DNA from: Halopseudomonas bauzanensis
GTDB lineage: Bacteria; Pseudomonadota; Gammaproteobacteria; Pseudomonadales; Pseudomonadaceae
Direction of reading: 5' to 3'
Assembly: GCF_900114735.1 (NCBI RefSeq)
Contig: NZ_FOUA01000001.1
Span: forward strand, 1,066,278-1,130,277
DNA: 64,000 nt
In this document: positions 47,464 to 57,732 of the stretch, piece after piece
How the letters are laid out: every line of letters begins with the position of its first letter
Position numbering within the stretch: the first letter of the stretch is position 1
Notes under the pieces: generated by a model
The model's database searches: none
What the model was told of the DNA's origin: nothing
Seen by the model: the letters and a program-made list of their open reading frames with translations, nothing else
Position numbers and translations under genes: made by a program

Positions 47464-48375
47464 ATGCGTCGCAAGATACCGCCGACCCAGGCGCTGGTCT
47501 GTTTCGAGTCTGCCGCCCGGCATGAAAGCTTCACCAAGGCCGCCGAAGAGCTGGCATTGACCCAGAGCGCCGTCTGCCGTCAGATTGCCAACCTGGAGAG
47601 CTTTCTCGATATCCAGTTGTTCCGCCGCACCCGCCGGGGCGTACGCCTGACCGAGGCCGGCGAAACCTATAGTCGGCGCATCGCCAATCGCCTGGACGCG
47701 GTGGAGCGGGACACCCTGTCGGTGATGGGCAACCATGGTACCGCGACCCTGGAACTGGCGTTGGTACCCACCTTCGGCACCCAGTGGCTGCTGCCACGCC
47801 TGAACCGGTACCTTGTGCGACATCCGCACGTGACCATCAATATGACCAACCGTACCCGTCCCTTCCTGTTCGCCGATACCGAGTTCGACGCAGCGATCTA
47901 TTTTGGTGATGGGGAGTGGTCCGGTACCGAGGTGCATTTTCTGATGAACGAATCGCCAGTACCGGTGTGCAGCCCCGCATTACTGGGCGAGCAGGTCGAG
48001 CTGACCGCAGAGCAGATCAGCCGGCTGCCATTGCTGCAGCAATCCACTCGCCCCTATGCCTGGCGCCAGTGGTTCGCCGCCGCTGGCTTGCGCGTGGAGC
48101 ACGACCTGAATGGTACTCGCCTGGAATTGTTTTCCATGCTGGCCCAGGCCGCCATGCACGGGCTGGGCGTGGCACTGATTCCCCCCTTTCTGATTCGCGA
48201 CGAGCTGGCCAGCGGCCGACTGGCGGTGGCCAGTCCGCACAGTTTCGACAGCAGCAACGCCTATTATCTGGTGATCCCCGAGCGCAAGGCCGAATCAGCG
48301 ACGCTGCAGGGGTTCCGGGACTGGGTGATCGGTGAAGCACAGGCGTATGGGCAAGCGGTCGGCACCGTCTCGTAA
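47464..48375 (+). CDS. LysR-family regulator of gcdH (GcvA-like)
   Basis: The 303-residue protein has a LysR winged helix (residues 5-65, ESFTKAAEELALTQSAVCRQIANLE) and a GcvA-type effector domain (LELALVPTFGTQWLLPRLNRYL). It is divergent from gcdH; GcdR-type LysR regulators respond to glutarate. ATG 47464 follows AGGAG. The 235-bp shared region should contain its binding sites, but I could not pick a clear T-N11-A box. Confidence 0.88.
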   Translation: MRRKIPPTQALVCFESAARHESFTKAAEELALTQSAVCRQIANLESFLDIQLFRRTRRGVRLTEAGETYSRRIANRLDAVERDTLSVMGNHGTATLELALVPTFGTQWLLPRLNRYLVRHPHVTINMTNRTRPFLFADTEFDAAIYFGDGEWSGTEVHFLMNESPVPVCSPALLGEQVELTAEQISRLPLLQQSTRPYAWRQWFAAAGLRVEHDLNGTRLELFSMLAQAAMHGLGVALIPPFLIRDELASGRLAVASPHSFDSSNAYYLVIPERKAESATLQGFRDWVIGEAQAYGQAVGTVS

Positions 48376-48411
48376 CGTCCGGACCGGCTTGGTAGACCCC
48401 CTTCCACAAGC

Positions 48412-49170
48412 TCAGCGGTAATAGGTGCAGACCCGCTGGCCGTTGACCTCGTGGACCTGGATATCCATCTCATAGAGGTCCCGCAGCACCTCGTCGCGGA
48501 TAATCTCCTGCGGCGACCCTTGATAGGCTGGCCGGCCCTGGCGCATGGCAATGATGTGATCCGAATAGCACGAGGCAAAATTGATGTCGTGCAGCACCAC
48601 CACCACCGTCTTGCCCTTCTCGTCGGCTGCGCGGCGCAGCAGCTGCATCATGTCCACGGCAAAGCGCATATCGATGTTGTTCAGCGGTTCGTCGAGCAAC
48701 ACGTACTCGGTATCCTGGCACATGACCATGGCCACATAGGCACGCTGGCGCTGACCGCCGGACAACTCGTCGATCGGCCGGTCCCGGTAGTCGCCCAGCC
48801 GTAGATAGTCCATAGCCTCGTCCACATGGCGCAGATCCTCGGCGGTCAGCCGGCCGCCGGAGTGGGGAAAGCGCCCGAAGGCGACCAGATCCCGCACGGT
48901 CAGGCGCAGGGACGTCTGATTGTCCTGGCGCAGGATCGACAGCCGGCGCGCCAGCACATTGCCCGGTGTGCGGGTCACATCCATGCCATCGACCTGCACA
49001 GAGCCAGCGCTCATCGGCGTCAGCCGGCTGATCATCGACAACAGTGTCGACTTGCCGGCACCGTTGGGGCCGATGATCGAGGTGAAGCCACCTCGGGGAA
49101 TGCTCAGGCTGACGTCATCGACGACCAACACATCGCCATAGCGTTTGGATACACCCCGGGTTTCAATCAT
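48412..49170 (-). CDS. Siderophore ABC transporter ATPase
   Basis: The 252-residue ATPase of a FecCD-type iron transporter: Walker A (GPNGAGKST), ABC signature (LSGGQRQRAYVAMVM), Walker B (YVLLDEPLNNIDM) and an H-loop (VVLHDINFA). The LNNIDM form in place of the more common TSxLD is typical of VctC/FatE/YclP-like ATPases for catecholate siderophores. The ATG at 49170 overlaps the end of the upstream permease by 4 bp. Last gene of the four-gene operon. Confidence 0.93.
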   Translation of the reverse strand: MIETRGVSKRYGDVLVVDDVSLSIPRGGFTSIIGPNGAGKSTLLSMISRLTPMSAGSVQVDGMDVTRTPGNVLARRLSILRQDNQTSLRLTVRDLVAFGRFPHSGGRLTAEDLRHVDEAMDYLRLGDYRDRPIDELSGGQRQRAYVAMVMCQDTEYVLLDEPLNNIDMRFAVDMMQLLRRAADEKGKTVVVVLHDINFASCYSDHIIAMRQGRPAYQGSPQEIIRDEVLRDLYEMDIQVHEVNGQRVCTYYR

Positions 49171-50132
49171 TGTCTGACTCCGCGCATCAGCAGCGCTATG
49201 AACAGCAGGCCGCCGGCCAACTCGATGACCAGCGCCAGCGGCAGGGTTGAGGCCAGCAGGTGCTCCAGCAATAGCTGGCCCCCGACCAGGCAGATGATGC
49301 CCGCCAGCACGCTGGCCGGCAGGGTCCAGCAATGGCGCTGGGAGCCGATGAACCAGTAGGCCAGATTGGCGATCAGCAAGCCGAAGAACAACGTCGGCCC
49401 GACCAGCACCGTAGCTACCGATACCAATACCGCGATCACCGCCATGATGCCGAGCACCACCCGACCATGGGCCACGCCCAGGTTGATGGCGATATCCCGG
49501 CCCAGACTCAGCACATCCAGACAACGCCACCAGCGCCACAGCAGTAACCCACCCAGCACCAGAGCCATCGCCGCCGCGCCGAGCAGTTCGGTGTTCACCC
49601 GGCTGAAACTGGCCTGCGCCACGCTGGTGCTGATGCCGAACTCGCTCGGATCGAGCACCCGCGCACCCAGTGCGGACAACTCACGAAACAGGATGCCGGC
49701 CAGCATACCCAGCAGAATCATCAGATGCAGGCTGCGCACCGAGCCGGAGAACAGCAGGCGAAACAACAGCAGCGCCAACGCCACCATCAGCACGACCTGC
49801 AACGCAAAGCGCAGCGCAGGCGCCCACTCGGCCAGGGCACCGCCGCCCAGCACCAGCAGCGCCAGGGTATTGACCAGCACATAGAGCACATCAAAACCCA
49901 TCAGCGATGGCGTCAACAGGCGGCTGTGGGTGATGGTCTGGAACAGCACGGTGGACACGCCGATGGCAACGGCGGTGAGCAGCAGCGCCAGCAGCCGATT
50001 ACCGCGGTATTCGAGGATGAAGTCCCAATCGGTCTGCACATTCACCGTCATGAAGCCAATCACGCACAGCGCCGCCAGCACGCCCAACAACAGCACCCGA
50101 GTGGCCGGACGACGCCACAGATTCAGGACCAT
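49167..50132 (-). CDS. Siderophore ABC transporter permease (FecCD family), second subunit
   Basis: The 321-residue FecCD permease has about nine or ten membrane spans. Its motif GVSTVLFQTITHSRLLTPSLMG is the VctG/FatC form of the FecCD signature. With the upstream permease it forms a heterodimer. The start overlaps the end of the other permease gene by 10 bp and its own end overlaps the ATPase start, so translation is coupled. Confidence 0.93.
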   Translation of the reverse strand: MVLNLWRRPATRVLLLGVLAALCVIGFMTVNVQTDWDFILEYRGNRLLALLLTAVAIGVSTVLFQTITHSRLLTPSLMGFDVLYVLVNTLALLVLGGGALAEWAPALRFALQVVLMVALALLLFRLLFSGSVRSLHLMILLGMLAGILFRELSALGARVLDPSEFGISTSVAQASFSRVNTELLGAAAMALVLGGLLLWRWWRCLDVLSLGRDIAINLGVAHGRVVLGIMAVIAVLVSVATVLVGPTLFFGLLIANLAYWFIGSQRHCWTLPASVLAGIICLVGGQLLLEHLLASTLPLALVIELAGGLLFIALLMRGVRQ

Positions 50133-51133
50133 TTCGCCCTCCCCTGCAGCAGCACGGCAAGGAAAATCACGCAGCCGATGATCGACAGCAGGTTGGACGA
50201 GGGTACTTCGTAGGGATGGATCAGCAGCCGCCCCAGCAAATCCGCCGCCAGCAGCAACGCCGCACCCAGCAGCGCCATCAGCGGCACCGCACGGCGCAGA
50301 TTATCCCCGGCAATCAACCGCACCAGGTTCGGCGCCACCAGCCCGATGAAGGGAATCACCCCGGCGGTTACCACCACGCTACCGACGATCATCGCTACCA
50401 GTGCTACGCCAGCGGCCATCAACAGTCCGTAGTTCACGCCGATATTGGTGGCAAAATCCCGACCCATGCCGATCACGGTAAAACGATCCGCCAGCACCAT
50501 CGCCGCCACCGTCAGCCCGGCGGCGACCCACAGCAACTCGTAGCGTCCACGCAAGATCGCCGAGAAGTCGCCACTGTTCCAGGCGCGCAGCGATTGCGAT
50601 AGATCGAAGTGATGGGCAATCAACCCGCTGGCTGCATGCACCACCCCAGCCATGACCAGTCCAACCAGGGGAACGATCAACGCCGAGCGCAGCGGCATGC
50701 GCTGCAATACACCAAGAAACAGCAGAATGCCGCCGGCCGCAAAAGCGCTCACCACCAGGAACCGCCCCCACAATGGCAAGCCTTGGGGCAGCACGATGGC
50801 CAGCACCAGCATACCCAGCGCCGCTGCAGCCATGGGGCCGGTAGTCGAGGTATCCACCAACCGGTTGCGCGCCATCATCTGCAGAATCGCCCCAGCCACA
50901 GCCAGGGCCGCACCAGCAAGAATCAGCGCAATGGTACGAGGCAGTCGACTGACGAAGAGGATCTTCGAGATCCGGTCATCCGGGTCGGCGGTAAGGACAT
51001 TCAACAGGTTCATGCGGCTGGCGCCGACGTTCAGGCTGCATAGCCCGAGCACCACCACCAGCGCGAGCAGCAGAAACAACCAGAGGACGCCCCTATCGGG
51101 CGCCCCTGGAGATGAAGAAAGGGAATGTGACAT
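50123..51133 (-). CDS. Siderophore ABC transporter permease (FecCD family), first subunit
   Basis: The 336-residue FecCD permease starts with a short cytoplasmic Ser/Pro-rich stretch then a membrane span. The motif LPRTIALILAGAALAVAGAILQMMARN is replaced in part but keeps the family pattern (LPR...GAALAVAG..LQ...RN), and GVIPFIGLVAPNLVRLIAGDN matches the coupling helix. It is 32 bp downstream of the binding protein gene. Relatives include VctD/FatD for vibriobactin and anguibactin-type siderophores; the exact ligand is unknown. Confidence 0.93.
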   Translation of the reverse strand: MSHSLSSSPGAPDRGVLWLFLLLALVVVLGLCSLNVGASRMNLLNVLTADPDDRISKILFVSRLPRTIALILAGAALAVAGAILQMMARNRLVDTSTTGPMAAAALGMLVLAIVLPQGLPLWGRFLVVSAFAAGGILLFLGVLQRMPLRSALIVPLVGLVMAGVVHAASGLIAHHFDLSQSLRAWNSGDFSAILRGRYELLWVAAGLTVAAMVLADRFTVIGMGRDFATNIGVNYGLLMAAGVALVAMIVGSVVVTAGVIPFIGLVAPNLVRLIAGDNLRRAVPLMALLGAALLLAADLLGRLLIHPYEVPSSNLLSIIGCVIFLAVLLQGRAKWS

Positions 51134-51165
51134 GCATCCTGCCTGGCCAGCGAAAGGGCGACTAC

Positions 51166-52101
51166 TCAGCGTGCCGCAGAGAATACCTGAATCAGTTCAT
51201 CGACACTGTTCTGCATCACACCGATACCGCTGTTATCCAGCAGATACCAGCTGGCCGGGTCCAGGTAGACGATCTGGTCCTTGCTGCCGGCGGTGGTAGC
51301 CTCGACCAGTTCGTTGTCCATCAATTCCGCCGCAGCAGTACCCTCGCGGCCGATCGCGGCATCACGGTCCATCACGAACAGCCAATCGGGATCAGCCTCC
51401 AGCAGAAACTCGAAGGACACCGCCTGGCCATGGCGGCCGGTCTTGAGATCAGCTACCGCCTGCTCGACACCAAACACATCGTGGATCAGACCGAAGCGGG
51501 TACCCTTGCCGAAGGCGGCCATCTTGCCACCGGTGGTGAGCAACAGCAGACCGTCGCCCTGCTCCGCCGTCAGGCTACGCAGCTGCGCCACGGAAGACTT
51601 CAACTCGGCAACCAGCTCGGCAGCCTTCTCCTGCTTGCCGAACACCTCACCCAGCAACAGCGTGTTGCGCTCGACACTTCCCAGCAGATCGTTCGGATCA
51701 GGGGTCAGGTCAATGCTAGTACCGAACCGGGACACTTCCGCGTACTTACCCTGCGCCCGGCGCCCAAGAATGATCAGATCCGGTTCGGCATTCTTCAGCA
51801 CCTCGAAGTCCGGCTCGAACAAACTGCCAGCACGAATGAATTCACCCTCACGATACTGCTTGAGCACTTCCGGCGGGTTGGAAGAAGGAATGCCGCTGAC
51901 GGTAACGCCCAGCTGCGCCAGGGTATCGAGCGTTGACCAGTCGAGTACCACCACCTTCTGCGGCTGCACTGGCACCTGGGTCTCGCCACTGGAATGGGTC
52001 ACAGCGATGCTCTCGGCATGAGCAACAGACGCACCAGCGCCCATGGCCAAAGCCAGACACACGCTCGAAACAGCAGCAAAACGGGACAGACCTGACAGCA
52101 T
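51166..52101 (-). CDS. Periplasmic siderophore-binding protein (FatB/VctP-like)
   Basis: The 311-residue protein has a cleavable signal (SRFAAVSSVCLALAMGAGASVAHA) and a class III binding-protein fold: VVVLDWSTLDTLAQLG, EPDLIILGRRAQGKY, and a C-terminal YLDPASWYLLDNSG. The form resembles FatB/VctP/YclQ-type catecholate siderophore binders. ATG 52101 is chosen because GGAG lies 7 bases upstream and the signal begins there. It is the first gene of the operon. No siderophore synthesis or TonB receptor gene is nearby, so it may use a foreign siderophore. Confidence 0.9.
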   Translation of the reverse strand: MLSGLSRFAAVSSVCLALAMGAGASVAHAESIAVTHSSGETQVPVQPQKVVVLDWSTLDTLAQLGVTVSGIPSSNPPEVLKQYREGEFIRAGSLFEPDFEVLKNAEPDLIILGRRAQGKYAEVSRFGTSIDLTPDPNDLLGSVERNTLLLGEVFGKQEKAAELVAELKSSVAQLRSLTAEQGDGLLLLTTGGKMAAFGKGTRFGLIHDVFGVEQAVADLKTGRHGQAVSFEFLLEADPDWLFVMDRDAAIGREGTAAAELMDNELVEATTAGSKDQIVYLDPASWYLLDNSGIGVMQNSVDELIQVFSAAR

Positions 52102-52178
52102 GACAACTCCTTTTTGCAGACCCACAAGCCGCGCCCGCAACAGTCACAAAGCACTGTCGGCACTGATCAGGGATCCCC

Positions 52179-52200
52179 GATTATTAAGAATAGTTATTGT
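52179..52200 (-). promoter_or_regulatory. Probable Fur box for the siderophore transporter
   Basis: The AT-rich segment with ATTAAGAATAGTTATT, 78 bp upstream of the binding-protein start, resembles the GATAATGATAATCATTATC Fur consensus in its core (GAATAGTTATT-like half). It is the only such run in the gap, fits iron control, but matches imperfectly. Confidence 0.5.
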
Positions 52201-52244
52201 TTACGATGCTAGCGGAAGCGTCTGGCCAGCGCAATCGAACAGAC

Positions 52245-52272
52245 AAAAAAAAGCGAGCCCGCAGGCTCGCTT
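52245..52272 (-). terminator. Rho-independent terminator after yceI
   Basis: Read on the minus strand, AAGCGAGCC (52272-52264) pairs perfectly with 52259-52251 around a 4-nt loop and is followed by a run of T (A-run at 52245-52252 on the plus strand). It lies 18 bp after the yceI stop. Confidence 0.9.
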
Positions 52273-52290
52273 TCCAGTATCGCGCCGATC

Positions 52291-52866
52291 TTACTGGCGG
52301 ATGCCTTCAATCGTCAGATCCAGCTCGACCACCGCAGAGGCCGGCCCCAGATCCATGGACACGTCATAGTCCGCCAGCTTGATGCTGGTGGTGCCCTCGA
52401 AACCGGCACGGTAGCCGCCCCAGGGATCATCACCTTCGCCAACGAAGCGGGCGTCGATCACCACCGGCTTGGTCACGCCGTTGAAGGTGAAGTCACCGGT
52501 GACCTTGGCCGTGTTCTCACCTGTCACTTCCACGCCAGTGGAAACAAAGGTGGCCTGGGGATGCTTGGCCACATTCAGGAAGTCATCGCTGCGCAAATGC
52601 TTGTCACGCTCGGCATGGTTGGAGTCCACGCTGGCGGTATTGATGGTGACGTTCACCTTGCTGTTTTCCGGATTTTCCGCATCCCAGCTGAAGGTGCCAT
52701 CAAAATCGTTGAAGCGGCCATGCAACATGCTGAAACCCATGTGCCCGGTCTTGAAGTTGATGAAGGCATGCTGGCCTTCCTTGTCGATCTGGTAGTCAGC
52801 TGCGTACAGCGAGCCGGACAGAGCCATCAAACCACCCAGAGCGACCCCAGCAAAAATCTTTTTCAT
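52291..52866 (-). CDS. YceI-family periplasmic protein
   Basis: The 191-residue protein has a signal peptide ([22 protein letters not shown]) and a lipocalin-like YceI fold: [22 protein letters not shown] at the N-terminus, the [11 protein letters not shown] strand, and ATFVSTGVE. The family binds isoprenoid-type lipids such as polyisoprenoids or ubiquinone-like molecules. It starts 26 bp after the cytochrome b561 stop, an arrangement common in proteobacteria and often taken to mean joint work in quinone or redox balance. A strong terminator follows. Confidence 0.93.
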   Translation of the reverse strand: MKKIFAGVALGGLMALSGSLYAADYQIDKEGQHAFINFKTGHMGFSMLHGRFNDFDGTFSWDAENPENSKVNVTINTASVDSNHAERDKHLRSDDFLNVAKHPQATFVSTGVEVTGENTAKVTGDFTFNGVTKPVVIDARFVGEGDDPWGGYRAGFEGTTSIKLADYDVSMDLGPASAVVELDLTIEGIRQ

Positions 52867-52892
52867 ACCTGTTTCTCCTATGAATCCGTCAA

Positions 52893-53447
52893 TTACCGCG
52901 CTCGCATGCCCAGCATGCGGCGCAATGTATCGTCACGATCAAGAAAATGATGTTTCAGGGCGCCCAACGCATGCAACGCCGCCAATCCCAGTACCGCTAT
53001 CGCTACCCAGTAATGCACTGCTCCGGCGCGGTCAGCCTGACTGGGCAGACCGGTTATCGAAGCCGGTATCTCAAACCAGCCAAAGACACTGATACCTTGC
53101 CCCGTGGCCGTAGAAATCAGATAACCACTGAGCACGATAACCAACAGCATCAGGTATAGCAGCCCATGCACCACACCCGCCACGCTGATTTCCCAGCGCT
53201 TATGATTGGGCAGATGCGCCGGACGCGGATTGCCCCAGCGCCATAGCAGCCGCAACACCAGCACGGCGGCCAGGGTGATGCCGATACTCTTGTGCCAGAA
53301 CGGAGCGCTGCGGTAATAGGGACTGTAGTAACTCAGGTCAGTCATCCACAAGCCGAGTATCGCCAGCCCGATCACCGCCAGAGCCACCAGCCAATGCAAC
53401 ACGATGGCCACCAGGCCGTAGCGTTGCTGTGAATTTCTCAGTTGCAT
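52893..53447 (-). CDS. Cytochrome b561 family protein
   Basis: The 184-residue protein has four membrane spans with heme-ligand candidates His in [23 protein letters not shown] and [23 protein letters not shown], the CybB-type layout. It transfers electrons from or to quinone in the inner membrane. It precedes yceI in one unit. ATG 53447 ([11 protein letters not shown]) is preferred over upstream in-frame starts because the family starts this way and the earlier residues add nothing hydrophobic, although its ribosome site is weak. Confidence 0.9.
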   Translation of the reverse strand: MQLRNSQQRYGLVAIVLHWLVALAVIGLAILGLWMTDLSYYSPYYRSAPFWHKSIGITLAAVLVLRLLWRWGNPRPAHLPNHKRWEISVAGVVHGLLYLMLLVIVLSGYLISTATGQGISVFGWFEIPASITGLPSQADRAGAVHYWVAIAVLGLAALHALGALKHHFLDRDDTLRRMLGMRAR

Positions 53448-53742
53448 TTGAATATGTCCGGTACCGATGATGCGAAGATCATACATCGACACAGGAAAAC
53501 AAAAAGGGGAAATATTGGGTAGGAAATATCTGATTTATAGATACGTCTTGAATACAACGTCTCTGAATACCTGCATTTCTCTAACAACCACCCCGGGGGA
53601 GGCTAGCCTCCGACCGGCCCCTGTGGCGGCCAGGGAAGGTCACCACACGAGCGCCCATGGATGGCTAGAGCGGGTCCGGGCAGGAGCTGGTCGCCCGCGC
53701 ATCGCTGCACGGACTAACCGCAACAAGGGGTGTACCAAACAA
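53448..53742. other. 295-bp gap between trpC and cytochrome b561, with repeat-like segment
   Basis: No convincing gene. The right part (53610-53690) is GC-rich with short palindromes and contains CACACGAGCGCC at 53644-53655, identical to 21021-21032 inside the inverted-repeat element after dbpA, followed in both by a similar CATGGATGG/CACGGACGG stretch. It may be a decayed copy of the same dispersed repeat. Confidence 0.45.
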
Positions 53743-54537
53743 TCAGAAAAACAATCGCTTCAACTCAGCCCCCGGATCAGACGCCCGCATAAACGCCTCG
53801 CCCACCAGGAAACCATAAACATCATTGCCCAGCATCAACTCCACATCGGCACGAGTGAGAATGCCACTCTCGGTAACCGCCAGACGATCCGCCGGCACAC
53901 GGCTCAGCAATTGCAGCGTGGTATCCAGGGACACCTCGAAGGTATGCAGATTACGGTTATTGATACCTACCAACGGCGTATCCAGTTGCAGCGCCCGGTC
54001 CAGCTCGGCACCGTCATGCACCTCAACCAGCACATCCATCCCCAGCTCGACCGCAGCGGCATTCAACTCAGCCATCTGCCCATCTTCCAGCGAAGCCACA
54101 ATCAGCAGAATGCAATCAGCGCCCATCGCCCGGGCTTCGACCACCTGATAGGGGTCGACCATGAAATCCTTGCGGATAACCGGCAGATCGCAGGCCGCAC
54201 GAGCCTGCTGCAGATACTCCGTACTACCCTGGAAGAAATCGATATCGGTCAGTACTGACAGGCAAGCCGCACCACCCTGCTGGTAACTGACCGCAATCTC
54301 CCCCGGGTTGAAGTTCGCGCGAATTACCCCCTTGCTCGGCGACGCCTTCTTCACCTCGGCAATCACCGCCGGCTGCTGCGCTGCCGCCCGCTGGCGCAGC
54401 GCCTGGGCAAAACCGCGCGGTGCATCAGCTCGGGTGGCCAGCCGTTGCAGCTCGTCCACTGAAATGCGCGCACGGTTTTCCTTCACTTCTTCATACTTGC
54501 GCGCAACGATATTTTCCAGAATGGTCGGCAGGCTCAT
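53743..54537 (-). CDS. trpC: Indole-3-glycerol phosphate synthase
   Basis: TrpC closes the indole ring: it converts carboxyphenylamino-deoxyribulose phosphate to indole-3-glycerol phosphate. The 264-residue TIM barrel has [41 protein letters not shown] and [14 protein letters not shown], all classic. It lacks the PRAI (TrpF) domain fused in enterobacteria, as usual for pseudomonads. The start overlaps the trpD stop (ATGA). It ends the operon trpE-G-D-C. Confidence 0.97.
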   Translation of the reverse strand: MSLPTILENIVARKYEEVKENRARISVDELQRLATRADAPRGFAQALRQRAAAQQPAVIAEVKKASPSKGVIRANFNPGEIAVSYQQGGAACLSVLTDIDFFQGSTEYLQQARAACDLPVIRKDFMVDPYQVVEARAMGADCILLIVASLEDGQMAELNAAAVELGMDVLVEVHDGAELDRALQLDTPLVGINNRNLHTFEVSLDTTLQLLSRVPADRLAVTESGILTRADVELMLGNDVYGFLVGEAFMRASDPGAELKRLFF

Positions 54538-55583
54538 TTCTGCAGCGCCTCCTCGCGAAAGATTTCAGTGAAGGACGCCAGTTCGGCCAGCTTTTCCCGG
54601 GCCATGCCCGAATAGAGTGCATCGGAGGCCAACTCAACACCCTCTTTCAAGGTACTCGCCACGTCGGCTGCATAGAGCGCAGCACCGGCATTCAGGATGA
54701 TCATATCCGCCGCCTTCTCGCCGACTTCGGTCTCGCGCTTGCCCAGCGCATCACGGATCAGCTTCAGCGATGCCTCCGGGCCTTCCACGGTCAGCCCGAT
54801 CAGGCTGCGGCTCTTGATACCCAGATCCTCCGGGCTCACCTCATACTCAGTGACCGTGCCATCTTTCAGCTCGGCAATATGCGTCGGTGAGGCCAGGCTG
54901 ATCTCATCCAGACCATCGCGCGAATGCACGATCAATACATGCTGGCTGCCCAGGCGGCCCATCACCTCGGCCATCGGCCGGCACAGCGCCTTGCTGAATA
55001 CCCCGATCACCTGATGCTTGACCCCAGCCGGGTTGGTCATCGGCCCAAGCATATTGAACAAGGTGCGCATGCCCAGCTCGCGCCGCGGCCCGACCGCATG
55101 CTTCATCGCCCCATGATGCGCCGGGGCAAACATGAAGCCGACGCCCACATGCTCCACACAGCGCGCCACTTGCTCCGGCGTCAGGTTCAGGTTGATGCCC
55201 GCCGCCTCCAGCAGATCGGCGCTCCCGCTCTTGCCGGATACCGCACGGTTGCCGTGCTTGGCCACCTGACCGCCAGCAGCCGCCACCACAAAGGCCGCCG
55301 CCGAGGACACATTGAAAATGTTTGCCCCATCACCACCGGTACCGCAGGTATCGACCAGGTTATCCCCCGGAATCGCCACCTTGGATGCCAGCTCACGCAT
55401 GGCCAGGGCCGCGCCGGTGATTTCATCCAGGCTTTCACTCTTCATGCGCAGCGCCACCAGCATGCCGCCGATCTGCGCATCAGTGCACTGGCCGGTCATG
55501 ATCTGCCGCATCACGTCCTGCATTTCCTCGGTGGACAGGTCGATCTGTTCGACAACCCTGGCCAGCGCTGTGGTGATATCCAT
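54534..55583 (-). CDS. trpD: Anthranilate phosphoribosyltransferase
   Basis: TrpD attaches PRPP-derived ribose phosphate to anthranilate. The 349-residue protein has the glycine-rich PRPP loop in [37 protein letters not shown] and GPMTNPAG, the family hallmarks. It is separate from TrpG, not fused. The gap to trpG is 20 bp and the overlap with trpC is 4 bp. Confidence 0.98.
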   Translation of the reverse strand: MDITTALARVVEQIDLSTEEMQDVMRQIMTGQCTDAQIGGMLVALRMKSESLDEITGAALAMRELASKVAIPGDNLVDTCGTGGDGANIFNVSSAAAFVVAAAGGQVAKHGNRAVSGKSGSADLLEAAGINLNLTPEQVARCVEHVGVGFMFAPAHHGAMKHAVGPRRELGMRTLFNMLGPMTNPAGVKHQVIGVFSKALCRPMAEVMGRLGSQHVLIVHSRDGLDEISLASPTHIAELKDGTVTEYEVSPEDLGIKSRSLIGLTVEGPEASLKLIRDALGKRETEVGEKAADMIILNAGAALYAADVASTLKEGVELASDALYSGMAREKLAELASFTEIFREEALQK

Positions 55584-55603
55584 TGTTAGAATCTCCTGAA
55601 TCG

Positions 55604-56200
55604 TCAGCTGCGCATTCCGCCCTGCTGTTTGAGAAAGTTGGCCAGCAGTTCATGGCCCTGTTCGCTGAGAATGGACTCGGGATGAAATTGCACCCCCTCG
55701 ATCATGTACTGGCGATGGCGCACACCCATGATCTCATCCACCGTACCGTCTGCATGTTGCGTCCAGGCAGTCATCTCCAGGCAATCGGGCAGGGTATCAC
55801 GCTGCACTACCAGGGAATGGTAGCGGGTCACGGTCAACGGATTGGCCAGCCCGACGAATACGCCCATGCCCCGATGGTAGACCGGGCTGGTCTTGCCATG
55901 CATGGCTTCACGGGCGCGTACCACCTCGCCGCCGAAGGCCTGGCCGATGCTCTGATGGCCCAGGCAGATGCCCAGAATCGGCAGTTTGCCGGCAAAGTGC
56001 TGGAGAACAGGTACCGAGACACCGGCTTCGTTCGGCGTGCAGGGGCCGGGCGATATCACGATGCGCTCAGGCTGCAACGCGTCGATCTGCGCCACGCTCA
56101 GCTCATCGTTGCGCACGACCTTGACCTCGGCACCCAATTCACCAAGGTACTGCACCACGTTCCAGGTGAAGGAGTCGTAATTGTCGATCATCAATAACAT
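55604..56200 (-). CDS. trpG: Anthranilate synthase glutamine amidotransferase subunit
   Basis: TrpG releases ammonia from glutamine for anthranilate synthesis by TrpE. The 198-residue class I amidotransferase has the catalytic Cys in [18 protein letters not shown] and the His/Glu pair in VQFHPESI, with the oxyanion-strand [13 protein letters not shown] 56200 opens [14 protein letters not shown] and follows GAGGAG. It lies only 10 bp after trpE, unlike in P. aeruginosa, where a pyocin locus separates the two. Confidence 0.98.
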   Translation of the reverse strand: MLLMIDNYDSFTWNVVQYLGELGAEVKVVRNDELSVAQIDALQPERIVISPGPCTPNEAGVSVPVLQHFAGKLPILGICLGHQSIGQAFGGEVVRAREAMHGKTSPVYHRGMGVFVGLANPLTVTRYHSLVVQRDTLPDCLEMTAWTQHADGTVDEIMGVRHRQYMIEGVQFHPESILSEQGHELLANFLKQQGGMRS

Positions 56201-56210
56201 GCTCAGCTCC

Positions 56211-57689
56211 TCACTCGGCCGATTGTTCGGCCAGCGCCACGGCGCGGAACATCGCGCGACGCTTGTTGATGGTTTCTTCCCATTCCAGCTCGGGCACCGA
56301 GTCGGCGACGATGCCACCGCCAGCCTGCACATGCAGCTCACCATGCTTGATCACCGCGGTGCGGATGGCGATCGCGGTGTCCATATTGCCATTCCATGCC
56401 CAGTAACCCACCGCGCCACCGTAGACGCCGCGCTTGACCGGCTCCAGCTCGTCAATGATTTCCATGGCGCGGATCTTCGGCGCACCGGACAAAGTGCCCG
56501 CCGGCAGGATCGCACGCAGGGCATCCATGGCGGTCAACTCGGGGCGCAACCGGCCACGGACGTTGGAAACGATGTGCATGACATTGGAGTAGCGCTCGAT
56601 GACCATCTTCTCGGTCACCTGCACCTGGCCGATGGCAGCCACCCGGCCCACGTCATTGCGCCCCAGGTCGATCAGCATCAGATGCTCGGCCAGCTCCTTG
56701 GCGTCGGACAGCAGATCCTGCTCCAGCGCCAGGTCAGCCTCTTCGGTGGCTCCGCGCGGGCGGGTACCGGCGATCGGCCGCACCGTCACCTCACCCTCCT
56801 CCACCCGCACCAGCACCTCGGGCGAACTGCCGACCACATGGAAGTCGTCCAGGTTGAAGAAGTACAGATAGGGCGTTGGATTCTGGCTGCGCAGGGCGCG
56901 GTAGAGGTCAATCGGCGCCGCCTTGAAGTCGATGCTCATGCGCTGGGATGGCACCACCTGCATGCAATCCCCAGCCAGGATGTAATCCTTGATGGTGTCG
57001 ACCGCGTTCTGGTAATCCTCACGGGTGAAGCTCGCGCGGTATTCCAGATCACGCTCTGCGACGGCAGCCAGATCAAGCCCGGGACGCGGGGTGAAGGGTG
57101 CGGCCAGCTGCGCCAGCAGCCCATCCAGACGGCGGTTGGCCTGCTCCCAGGCATCGTCGTTTGCCGTGTCGGCCAACACGATGACGTGCAGCTTGCCGGC
57201 CAGGTTGTCGAACACCACTACCTCATCGGACACCATCAGCAGGATGTCCGGATTGCCCAGTGGATCGGGGTTGGGTGAATCACCGAGCCGGCGCTCCACA
57301 TAGCGCACGCAGTCGTAGCCAAAATAACCGACCAGCCCGCCATTGAAGCGCGGCAGCCCGGGAATACTTGGCACCTGGTAGCGCGCCTTGAACTCTTCGA
57401 CGAAGGCCAGCGGATCCTCACACTGGTGGGATTCGGTTTCGACACCGTCCACCAGCACGCTGGCGGTGTAGCCATGCACCTTCAGCAAGGTGCGCGCCGG
57501 CAAGCCAATAATCGAATAGCGGCCCCACTTCTCACCGCCCTGTACGGATTCGAGCAGATAGGAATAGGGCGCGTCGGCCAGTTTCAGATAGGTGGACAGC
57601 GGCGTGTCCATGTCAGCCAGCACCTCGCGCACAACGGGTACGCGGTTGCAATCCTGGGCAGCCAGGCGGAGGAATTCGTCTTGGGTCAT
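56211..57689 (-). CDS. trpE: Anthranilate synthase aminase subunit
   Basis: TrpE makes anthranilate from chorismate and ammonia. The 492-residue protein has the LLES tryptophan feedback site ([18 protein letters not shown]), and C-terminal chorismate-binding motifs: [23 protein letters not shown] and [21 protein letters not shown]. The start [13 protein letters not shown] at 57689 follows GAGGCTGATC. The 181-bp leader upstream contains a Trp-rich leader peptide and a hairpin, indicating attenuation. Confidence 0.97.
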   Translation of the reverse strand: MTQDEFLRLAAQDCNRVPVVREVLADMDTPLSTYLKLADAPYSYLLESVQGGEKWGRYSIIGLPARTLLKVHGYTASVLVDGVETESHQCEDPLAFVEEFKARYQVPSIPGLPRFNGGLVGYFGYDCVRYVERRLGDSPNPDPLGNPDILLMVSDEVVVFDNLAGKLHVIVLADTANDDAWEQANRRLDGLLAQLAAPFTPRPGLDLAAVAERDLEYRASFTREDYQNAVDTIKDYILAGDCMQVVPSQRMSIDFKAAPIDLYRALRSQNPTPYLYFFNLDDFHVVGSSPEVLVRVEEGEVTVRPIAGTRPRGATEEADLALEQDLLSDAKELAEHLMLIDLGRNDVGRVAAIGQVQVTEKMVIERYSNVMHIVSNVRGRLRPELTAMDALRAILPAGTLSGAPKIRAMEIIDELEPVKRGVYGGAVGYWAWNGNMDTAIAIRTAVIKHGELHVQAGGGIVADSVPELEWEETINKRRAMFRAVALAEQSAE

Positions 57690-57732
57690 GATCAGCCTCA
57701 TGGGCGGGTAGATGTCACACACACAAACCGGG

